Shown here: in pieces, positions 7,689 through 13,766 of the stretch
Numbering within the stretch: the first letter of the stretch is position 1
Layout: each line of letters opens with the position of its first letter
DNA from: a virus
Virus record (IMG/VR): IMGVR_UViG_3300031951_000999
Location: 1-27,410 of that record
Length of the DNA stretch: 27,410 bases
Reading direction: 5' to 3' (one strand)
Program-made: the position numbers and the translations under genes
Notes under the pieces: generated by a model
The model's database searches: none
What the model was told of the DNA's origin: nothing
Seen by the model: only the letters and a program-made list of their open reading frames with translations

Positions 7689-8537
7689 TTATAGATCCTT
7701 TAGAATATCCTGCATCTTCTTTTCTTCGTCTGTTAATGAAGAGTCTGAATCATTTTCCGTAGATGATACACTTGGAGAAAAGCTTTCTTCTTCCTCTTCG
7801 ATATCATTAACTGGAGCTTCATTCTTTTCTTCATCTTTACCGAAGAAATGTACATCCATTAACTTCTTGATTTCTTCGTAAGTCTTTCTTTGGAAAATAG
7901 AGTCAAGACTCTTGACCGAATCATAAACGGAATCTGTATCATCAATTCCTTCAATCTTCGACGGAGACATGAATCTAGAACTTACGTATGATGGATAACC
8001 ACCTTCATTCTTCTCTACCTTGATTCTAAGGTTGCAACCATTTTCAGAAAGATCAAAGATCTTGAAACCAAACTCTTGAGAATCATCTCCGTCAATCGCG
8101 CTTTGAATAATCTTTTGAAGCTGTACACCAGCATTCAAAATCTTAACTTGACCGTTATTTTCTGGATTTGATGGATCGCTAATAACATATGCGTTATAAA
8201 GCCACTTTTCAGTTTTTCTCAATGGCTTGGATTGCTCAATAAGCTTTTCATTCTTTGAAGCCCAAACCTTTGAACGATATTCATCAATCGGACACTTTTC
8301 TCCGTATGTGTTTGGACAAAGAATAGAAATCTTCTTTCCAGTTACACAACTGTCGAAAATATGCTGCCAGTAGTGAAATCTTGTTTTTGAATTATCTTCC
8401 AAGTTTGGAAGAAGTCTTACAATGTAAGTTTTGTCCGGTTCACACTTCAAGAAATCCTTGAAGGATGAATCTGTTTTTGTTTTTGCGCTTAACGTTTCTT
8501 TCAACGATTCGAATAGATTTGATGTGTATTTGCTCAT
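7689..8537 (-). CDS. 32: gp32-like single-stranded DNA-binding protein
   Basis: This protein coats single-stranded DNA at the fork and organises polymerase, helicase loading and UvsX. At 282 residues it is close to T4 gp32 (301). The N-terminal basic region is followed by a core with the expected zinc-site pattern: H55 or H59, C64, C74 and C82 are candidate ligands, with CPNTYGEKCP at 74-83. The core ends in aromatic and basic residues (KWLYNAYV at 111-118). The C-terminal 55 residues are strongly acidic and Ser-rich, matching the gp32 protein-interaction tail. Codon use differs from the flanking genes: AAG, TTC, AAC and TAC are frequent, as expected for an abundantly made protein. It is preceded by a 27-base leader with no Shine-Dalgarno sequence. 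Confidence 0.9.
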   Translation of the reverse strand: MSKYTSNLFESLKETLSAKTKTDSSFKDFLKCEPDKTYIVRLLPNLEDNSKTRFHYWQHIFDSCVTGKKISILCPNTYGEKCPIDEYRSKVWASKNEKLIEQSKPLRKTEKWLYNAYVISDPSNPENNGQVKILNAGVQLQKIIQSAIDGDDSQEFGFKIFDLSENGCNLRIKVEKNEGGYPSYVSSRFMSPSKIEGIDDTDSVYDSVKSLDSIFQRKTYEEIKKLMDVHFFGKDEEKNEAPVNDIEEEEESFSPSVSSTENDSDSSLTDEEKKMQDILKDL

Positions 8538-8564
8538 ATCAGACTTAATATTATTACAGGTTTT

Positions 8565-9215
8565 TTACTTTTGCAACTCTTTTTTTACAAAATCTCTAAT
8601 TTTGTTTGTTGCTTGTTTAACTAAAGCTATAGTTTTGTTAGAGTTATTATATCTAACTTTAAATGTTATTATTTTATTATTAAAATTTTCTGAAAATATA
8701 TCTACTATATCGCTTGGGGTGTCATCCAAAGTTTTGATAATATCTCCAATTTCCATTAGCGAGTATGGGTTTATTTTTCTTTGTCTATAGTGATCCATCC
8801 AACTTGGTATTACACCCGTTTTATGTTTTAGATAATCATCTAGCTGTATTTTATTTTTAATACAAAACATTCCAATAAAAGAAAAACTTTCTTTTATAGA
8901 ATCAATTTGATTTTCTGGATTTTCGTTTTCTTTCTTTTTATTAAATAACGAATATACTCTTATCGCAACTCTTGTATTAAAATAATCCAAGTTTGGATAT
9001 GGATTATCTGGATATATAGAAATGGGTGCTTCAAAAAAGTTTTGTATGTTTATATGAGGATATTTAGAAAAAAAAGTTTCTAGCTTTTTAAGATTTAAAA
9101 TTACGCCGTCTGATAAATTATCAAAATTCTTTCTATATTGATATGGTTTACCATATCTAGAAAATTTTAAATATGTGTTATATATCCTTTTGCTCGACTC
9201 GGTTATTTCTTCCAT
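8565..9215 (-). CDS. Hypothetical protein in the gp59 (helicase loader) position
   Basis: The protein has 216 residues, nearly the length of T4 gp59 (217), and lies immediately upstream of the 32 gene as gp59 does in T4. The sequence itself is not a clear match. It has a basic, Tyr-rich N-terminal part (YGKPYQYRKNFD at 21-32), a helix leading to NFFEAP (59-64), a Pro/Tyr turn (YPDNPYPNLDYF at 68-79), and a helical C-terminal half with INPYSLMEIGDIIKTLDD (about 148-165). I do not see the KYN / YFF.KL pattern of known gp59 proteins. The start overlaps the upstream gene by 38 bases and no closer in-frame ATG exists, so a non-ATG start inside the overlap is possible. A helicase-loading role is inferred from position and size only. 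Confidence 0.6.
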   Translation of the reverse strand: MEEITESSKRIYNTYLKFSRYGKPYQYRKNFDNLSDGVILNLKKLETFFSKYPHINIQNFFEAPISIYPDNPYPNLDYFNTRVAIRVYSLFNKKKENENPENQIDSIKESFSFIGMFCIKNKIQLDDYLKHKTGVIPSWMDHYRQRKINPYSLMEIGDIIKTLDDTPSDIVDIFSENFNNKIITFKVRYNNSNKTIALVKQATNKIRDFVKKELQK

Positions 9216-9504
9216 TTTTGTTTAATTTAGATCTGAATATTTTTTTATAAACATTTGGAGTAGAACCCAAGTAAGCTCTTATTATAACATGAAGATTTTC
9301 TTCTCCTAATATAGAACAATAAATTTTTTGTGTTTTTTTATCGTCTATTATTAGTTTTAATAAGTTTAAAAAGTTTAATTTTTTTCTTTTAGAGATACAA
9401 ATAAATGATCCTATTTTTAAAGTCAAACTTTCAAATTCTTCTATATTTAATGCTTCGGATGGATTATATAATTCCTCCAATTGTTGTGTTGATGTGATAA
9501 TCAT
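9178..9504 (-). CDS. Small hypothetical protein in the gp33 position
   Basis: The family is not recognised. The 108-residue protein has an acidic N-terminal third (about 8-28, EELYNPSEALNIEEFE). A hydrophobic-basic core follows (KIGSFICISKRKKLNFLNLLKLIIDD, about 30-55), then a helix (NLHVIIRAYLG, about 70-80) and a strongly basic tail. The basic tail could contact nucleic acid. It starts with an ATGA overlap against the DHH gene stop and runs 38 bases into the next gene. T4 has gene 33 beside 59, but this protein lacks the acidic, Leu-terminated C-terminus of gp33, so I do not assign it. Confidence 0.6.
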   Translation of the reverse strand: MIITSTQQLEELYNPSEALNIEEFESLTLKIGSFICISKRKKLNFLNLLKLIIDDKKTQKIYCSILGEENLHVIIRAYLGSTPNVYKKIFRSKLNKNGRNNRVEQKDI

Positions 9505-10424
9505 AGCTCCTCAAAATTTTTAGTCAATTCCAAAAAGAGTGGAGTTATTTTTCCAACTGCGGAAAATTTATTTCCAGACCCTTCGCAATATTTTTCGACA
9601 AATTCTTTTAAGTCAAAAGGTGAGTCTGACTTTTTTTGTCTAAATGTTATTTTTTCTGTTTTTGTATTTATGTACATAAATAAATCTGGTTTGTATTTAT
9701 CTATTAAATAGTCCATTGCAAGGATGTCTGTTTTATCAGACATTACCGCTACTATTTCTCTTGATTCCAAATTTATTTTAATTTTAGATTTAAATTTTTT
9801 TAAAGATTCTCCATAGTTTTTTGCTTTTATCTTAACTTCATTTATTTCTTTTTTTTCTTTATCTGAAAATGGTACAAATCCATTTTTATATTTTTTTATA
9901 AAACCTTGAAAATTATTTCTATATAAATTCCAAAATAATATATTTAAGTCATATGACTCTTTAAATTCTAATTTAAAACAATCATAATCGTCACCGTATA
10001 ATATTAATTTTTTTTGAGCATCAGTTAAATTTGGAAATTTTTCTTGAAATAATTTCCTAAGTAACAAACAATTAGAAGTGAATTCTTTATGTAAGATTTT
10101 TGAGTTTTTAAATTTATCAACTAAAGAAGTTGATCTTTCGTGGTGATCTATTATCGTTATAAACGATTGATCTAAATCGGGTAAAAACTCTTCTCTTAAT
10201 GGCAAATCCAATAATACAACGTTTGGTGGATTGATAGTTCTATTAACATAATTTTTAATTTTATCTATTTCCAAATTTGTTATTTCTTCATATGAAATAA
10301 CAGCATCTGGTCTAGACCATAAAAAAGTTAGTAGGCTTATTGCTCCATCTAAATCTTTGTGTGTAAAAATATGATACGCTTTGTCATGCATCAAATTATT
10401 TACATCTATATTATCAAAAGTCAT
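9501..10424 (-). CDS. DHH-family phosphoesterase
   Basis: This is a predicted manganese-dependent phosphoesterase of the DHH superfamily (RecJ, NrnA and exopolyphosphatase relatives), which cut phosphodiester bonds in short oligonucleotides, single-stranded DNA or cyclic dinucleotides. The family motifs appear in order: HKDLDG (H22, D24, D26), LLDLPL (D73), DHH at 93-95, and YGDDYD (143-148). A C-terminal GSGNKFSAVG (282-291) resembles the glycine-rich DHHA substrate loop, but Asn-Lys stands where the usual His lies. At 307 residues it has NrnA-like rather than RecJ-like size. It sits in the replisome operon, its start forming an ATGA overlap with the helicase stop. T4 carries RNase H elsewhere near 33/59, so this protein may process primers or degrade oligonucleotides instead. 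That substrate is inferred. Confidence 0.85.
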   Translation of the reverse strand: MTFDNIDVNNLMHDKAYHIFTHKDLDGAISLLTFLWSRPDAVISYEEITNLEIDKIKNYVNRTINPPNVVLLDLPLREEFLPDLDQSFITIIDHHERSTSLVDKFKNSKILHKEFTSNCLLLRKLFQEKFPNLTDAQKKLILYGDDYDCFKLEFKESYDLNILFWNLYRNNFQGFIKKYKNGFVPFSDKEKKEINEVKIKAKNYGESLKKFKSKIKINLESREIVAVMSDKTDILAMDYLIDKYKPDLFMYINTKTEKITFRQKKSDSPFDLKEFVEKYCEGSGNKFSAVGKITPLFLELTKNFEEL

Positions 10425-11845
10425 TGGGATTCATTCAATAAATCTAATTTTTCTAGAGTATTCAAAACATCTAAACTGGATGTTGAATGATCGTCATCAA
10501 AATCAGATTCTAGTTTATCAGCTATGTTATTAGGATTTTTAGCTTTTGGTCTTGGATTTTCCAAATCCACTTCTTCGCTTTCTGATAGAGTTAATGTTGG
10601 GTAATCAATATTCAATATGGTTGTATGTTTTCTAGGACCAAATCTGTTTTTAACAATACCCATATGTATAATACCTAAGTCCGCATCTCCTTCTTCTGTC
10701 CATATTGAAAATTGAGCATCTACGGTGTGAGAAAGCCCCATGGATTCACTAGTCTTATCTAAATCTAATTCTCCGGAGTTAACAGCACTTCTTGTAGCCT
10801 GAGTAGCTGAAATCACTGGACATTCAAATGTATATGACAACGCTCTCAAATTTTCTGTTATTTGTTTTATAGATTCATATGAATTTGATCCGCTTTCCGT
10901 AGGAGCTAAAAGATTTATATAATCTAAAATAATAGCATCTGGTTTTATTCCTTTTTTTACTAATTTATTAATATATGTCTTAATGTTTAATACCGTTACT
11001 CCCTTTGGCGGAAACTCTTTAATTATTAATTTAGCATCTTTTTGTTTAGTTTTATATTCGTTCAAAGAATCTTTTAATTTAACTAAATTATTTGTTAACC
11101 CATCAAATGGTATTTGAGTTAATTGAGAAGAAATTCTTTTAGCGTATACTTGTTCAGACATTTCAAGAGAAATTAGAACTACTGTTTTCCCTTGATTTAA
11201 TATGTTTGTCGCCATATTACCTAAGAATATGGATTTTCCTACGTTAGTAACACCAAAGAAAACATACAATGCTTTTCCTTCTTGCATGAATCCTCCACCA
11301 ATTCTATTATCTAACCATTTCCAACCAGTAGAGATTGTTTTAAATACTTTTTTAAGATCTTCGCAATGCTGATCTACTGATTCTAAATAATCGAATCCAA
11401 TGTTTTCTATTAGAGAAATACTACAAGCGTTTTCAAATTTATTTAAAATCTTTGATGTATCTATTTTTCCAGTTTGAACATCTAGTGAAGTTTTATTAAA
11501 AACATCTAAAACTGATTTTTCTTTTAAGAACCTTTCAGAATTTTTCAACAAAATATCTTTGTTATAATTTTTATCTAGATTAGAAAAAGACAACACCAAT
11601 TCTTTAAGGGATTGTTTATCCTCTGAAGTTATTAAGTGTGCTTTTAGTTCTGTTATGTTAGGAGCAGTATTATGTTCTAAGTAATACTTTTTTAATACAT
11701 CAAAAATTTTTTTAATGTTTTGATCTTTAAAAAAAGAAGACTTTGTATGTTCCAAAATAGTTTCCAAATAATCATGATCCATAAGAGCATTATAGATCAT
11801 GATTTTTTCGAAAACCTCGAAATCTAATGGTAATTGTTCACTCAT
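10421..11845 (-). CDS. 41: gp41-type replicative DNA helicase (DnaB/RecA fold)
   Basis: This is the hexameric 5'-3' replicative helicase. Its 474 residues are almost exactly the length of T4 gp41 (475). The N-terminal domain (1-150) is helical, as in DnaB-type helicases. The RecA-like motor follows: STGWKWLDNRIGGG (172-185) is the family lead-in, the Walker A motif is GVTNVGKS at 198-205, the SLEMS motif is at 226-230, and Walker B is AIILDY at 304-309. A later SATQATR segment matches the DnaB sensor region. The C-terminus is acidic and may bind the primase or loader. It begins 2 bases after the uvsX stop and shares an ATGA overlap with the DHH gene. The gp61 primase partner is not in this window. 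Confidence 0.93.
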   Translation of the reverse strand: MSEQLPLDFEVFEKIMIYNALMDHDYLETILEHTKSSFFKDQNIKKIFDVLKKYYLEHNTAPNITELKAHLITSEDKQSLKELVLSFSNLDKNYNKDILLKNSERFLKEKSVLDVFNKTSLDVQTGKIDTSKILNKFENACSISLIENIGFDYLESVDQHCEDLKKVFKTISTGWKWLDNRIGGGFMQEGKALYVFFGVTNVGKSIFLGNMATNILNQGKTVVLISLEMSEQVYAKRISSQLTQIPFDGLTNNLVKLKDSLNEYKTKQKDAKLIIKEFPPKGVTVLNIKTYINKLVKKGIKPDAIILDYINLLAPTESGSNSYESIKQITENLRALSYTFECPVISATQATRSAVNSGELDLDKTSESMGLSHTVDAQFSIWTEEGDADLGIIHMGIVKNRFGPRKHTTILNIDYPTLTLSESEEVDLENPRPKAKNPNNIADKLESDFDDDHSTSSLDVLNTLEKLDLLNESQ

Positions 11846-11847
11846 TA

Positions 11848-12954
11848 TTATTCCGATGCTTCACTTTTAAATGTAAGTTTTTCTTTTAATTTAATTTCTA
11901 ATTTAGGTAATATTTTACTCCACGCCGCATCATCGTCTCTCCACTCTTTATAAAAACCAAGTACTTCTCCTTCAATAGCATATCGATGCCCTTGCTTTTC
12001 GATAATACCATATCCTTCTGCCATTTCCAAAAGACCAGAATATTTTGAAAGACCATTTTTAAAATTTAAATACATTTCACATTCCAAGAACGGAGGAACG
12101 AATCTATTCTTTGTGGTCAATGCTCTCATTGTTAATCCGTTTACATCTTTTGAAATCGGAGTTGATTCGTCTGATGCGTTTTTGTTATCCGACTTTCCAA
12201 CTCTCTCTTGTTTAGTTGACATCTGAACTAATACAGATGACATATAAAGAGGACCAGAACCTCCAGATTGGTTTTTAACTAATGTTGGATACATCGCCCC
12301 CGGATTATCATAAATGTGATTTGTAAAGATAATAGGACAATTTGCTTTTGCCGATACGTGAGTGATAGCTCTTAACATACTTTTAAGTGATACTGCTCTA
12401 GCACCCATATCAGCTGAATCTTTTCCATCTTCAATAATTTTAGCTTCTCTAGCTGAGATTAAATTACCAAGAGAATCAATCGCAAGCATAACTTTTCCTT
12501 GCAAGCCCTTTTCAATTACTGTTTTTAAAAATTTTACAATTTGATTTCTGCAATCTTCTATAATTTCAGTTGGGCAATGTTTAATCTTTGATGGATCACA
12601 TCCTAAGTTTTTTGCTGTATCACGGTCTAGAGCGTTTTCAGTATCAAAGTAAACTACGTGCATACCTTTCCTTTGCGCGTTAGCCATAATCTTATTAACC
12701 ATTAAAGTTTTTCCGCAAGCTTGAGGGCCAGCAAACCCTGTTATTCTACCCATCGGTACACCACCATATAGTGATCCAGAAATAATAGCATTCAATGCCA
12801 TGCAACCTGTATCGATCCATTCGTTAACTGTAGATAGAGTATTTTCATCCAAGAACGCAGCATCTGGATTTAGATCATCTAATACTTTGAATGCATCATC
12901 AATTTGTCCAATATCAACTTGGTTGTTATCTGTTTCTTTTTTTGTTTTAGCCAT
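11848..12954 (-). CDS. uvsX: UvsX recombinase (phage RecA)
   Basis: This is the phage strand-exchange protein. It forms filaments on single-stranded DNA and starts recombination-dependent replication. It has 368 residues (T4 UvsX 391). The first 40 residues are charged and contain helices that probably mediate subunit contacts. ATP-binding motifs are GPQACGKT (76-83, Walker A), VYFDTENALD (101-110) with the catalytic-type Glu, and LAIDSLGNL (Walker B, about residue 158). TNHIYDNPGAM corresponds to the RecA L2 approach region, and SGGSGPLYMSS follows it. It is the first gene after a strong terminator, and the A/T-rich stretch TATTATACTAATAAG just upstream is a plausible promoter or leader. Codon use is somewhat richer in G and C than the gene average here, suggesting good expression. 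Confidence 0.93.
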   Translation of the reverse strand: MAKTKKETDNNQVDIGQIDDAFKVLDDLNPDAAFLDENTLSTVNEWIDTGCMALNAIISGSLYGGVPMGRITGFAGPQACGKTLMVNKIMANAQRKGMHVVYFDTENALDRDTAKNLGCDPSKIKHCPTEIIEDCRNQIVKFLKTVIEKGLQGKVMLAIDSLGNLISAREAKIIEDGKDSADMGARAVSLKSMLRAITHVSAKANCPIIFTNHIYDNPGAMYPTLVKNQSGGSGPLYMSSVLVQMSTKQERVGKSDNKNASDESTPISKDVNGLTMRALTTKNRFVPPFLECEMYLNFKNGLSKYSGLLEMAEGYGIIEKQGHRYAIEGEVLGFYKEWRDDDAAWSKILPKLEIKLKEKLTFKSEASE

Positions 12955-12971
12955 ACTCTTATTAGTATAAT
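12955..12971 (-). promoter_or_regulatory. Candidate uvsX promoter and leader
   Basis: On the coding strand the 17 bases ahead of the uvsX ATG read TATTATACTAATAAGAG followed by T-ATG spacing. Transcription from upstream should be stopped by the terminator directly before it, so uvsX needs its own start nearby. TATACT or TATTAT would serve as a -10-like hexamer. The leader would be very short, so the exact element is unproven. Confidence 0.3.
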
Positions 12972-13015
12972 AAAAAACCCCGAAAAGTCAAAAGCTTTTC
13001 GGGGTTTCTTTTTTT
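12972..13015 (-). terminator. Strong intrinsic terminator, possibly bidirectional
   Basis: A perfect 13-base-pair stem joins AAACCCCGAAAAG (12975-12987) and CTTTTCGGGGTTT (12995-13007) with a seven-base loop. Read on the minus strand it is followed by a T run, ending transcripts of the small gene at 13031-13420 before uvsX. On the plus strand it is also followed by a T-rich run (13005-13015), so it could work in both directions. Its GC content stands out sharply from the surrounding A/T-rich DNA. Confidence 0.92.
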
Positions 13016-13030
13016 CCTATGTTTCAACTC

Positions 13031-13420
13031 TTACTCATCAAACAACTTAATCACGTCATTGGATGATTGTTGTGGCGCTTGTTGGGGTTGTCCTCCAGCG
13101 ACAAATTCATTGTTCTTGTTGAACATTTGAGCGTACTGTGCTTGAAGTCTATAGTCGATAGCTTCGATTGAGGTTTCGACGACTTTATCTTTTAGAAAAG
13201 TAAAAACTACATCTTCAGTTTTATCAGCTAAAAATTCTCTAAAAAATAGAGGATAAAGCTGAACAGACATTCTACCAGAATTGTCTGGTGCTGGAGGTAC
13301 GTGAAGAATTACTGGATTCTTTACTTTAAGAGCGGAATCTGTGGATTCTGTTAGTTCACCGATAATGCTTCTTCCTAAATAATCAAGGAAGACCGTTAGT
13401 TTTGTGTTTGATGTATTCAT
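13031..13420 (-). CDS. Small Sm/LSm-like protein, separately transcribed
   Basis: I do not recognise the exact family, but the layout resembles an Sm/LSm-type beta-barrel: TKLTVFLDYLGRSIIGELTE (residues 7-26, a strand-Gly-strand unit), then ALKVKNPVILHVPP (30-43), an NSGRMSVQLYPLF segment, and a strand-forming TEDVVFTFLKDKVVE. After a helix (about 85-100) comes a Gly/Gln/Pro linker and an acidic tail (IKLFDE), similar in style to the tails of ssDNA-binding proteins. The frame is open to an earlier ATG at 13456, but the ATG at 13420 gives a natural N-terminus (MNTSNTKL) and a 129-residue product. It stands alone between a divergent promoter region and a strong terminator, and its codons are richer in G and C than average. 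Both features suggest an abundant protein. RNA or ssDNA binding is an inference. Confidence 0.7.
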   Translation of the reverse strand: MNTSNTKLTVFLDYLGRSIIGELTESTDSALKVKNPVILHVPPAPDNSGRMSVQLYPLFFREFLADKTEDVVFTFLKDKVVETSIEAIDYRLQAQYAQMFNKNNEFVAGGQPQQAPQQSSNDVIKLFDE

Positions 13421-13472
13421 CGTTAATATATTAATATTGTTTGAATAAAAAATCAATAGGATAAATATAAAA
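13421..13472. promoter_or_regulatory. Divergent promoter region
   Basis: These 52 bases separate two divergently transcribed genes and must contain both start regions. The minus side is TAATATATTAATATT-rich directly before the ATG at 13420. The plus side contains ATAAATATAAAA ending at the ATG at 13473. Neither has a Shine-Dalgarno sequence. Individual -10 and -35 boxes cannot be assigned with confidence in such A/T-rich DNA. Confidence 0.45.
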
Positions 13473-13766
13473 ATGAGTAAAAAAGAATTTATATATCATC
13501 CGTATACAAACGAATATAGACATAAAACATTTCCAATATCTATTGATTCTGAATTATTTAAAGATATGTCAGAAGAAGAATTGGAAAACTTTTTTAATTC
13601 AAAAATAAACGATATTAATAAAGAAATTTCTTCTATTAAAAAACCAGAACGAAAAGAAATTCCAGCTTCAGATGAAGATATTAAAACTATGTTTTCTAAT
13701 TTAAGAAAACAATTAGCAATGCAAGAAAGTTTTAAAGATTATTTTTGTCGCCAGAAAACAAACTAA
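13473..13766 (+). CDS. Small charged hypothetical protein, lone plus-strand gene
   Basis: The family is not recognised. The 97-residue product starts with a Tyr-rich segment (FIYHPYTNEYRHK, residues 6-18), then a helix rich in Glu and Lys (about 31-55, EEELENFF onwards), a Pro-containing turn, and a second helix (about 68-92). No membrane segment is present. It is the only plus-strand gene between 4611 and the right end. It fills the space between the Sm-like gene and the polymerase, with which it overlaps tail to tail by 35 bases. Its reading frame has coding-like Lys/Glu/Ser composition and no competing frame over most of its length, so I think it is real, but it lacks any homology cue. Confidence 0.55.
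   Translation: MSKKEFIYHPYTNEYRHKTFPISIDSELFKDMSEEELENFFNSKINDINKEISSIKKPERKEIPASDEDIKTMFSNLRKQLAMQESFKDYFCRQKTN

Noticed and set aside
8431-8790. Plus-strand open frame across the 32 start and the gene upstream of it
   Set aside because: It is antisense to two coding genes and has the hydrophobic composition expected of a reversed Lys/Glu-rich frame. The hydrophobic stretches are not convincing membrane segments.
9178-9504. Assignment of the 108-residue protein as gp33
   Set aside because: Position fits, but its C-terminus is basic rather than the acidic, Leu-ending tail of gp33, and no motif matches.
12362-12544. Plus-strand 60-residue frame inside uvsX
   Set aside because: It is fully antisense to a conserved region of uvsX and has no leader or family resemblance.
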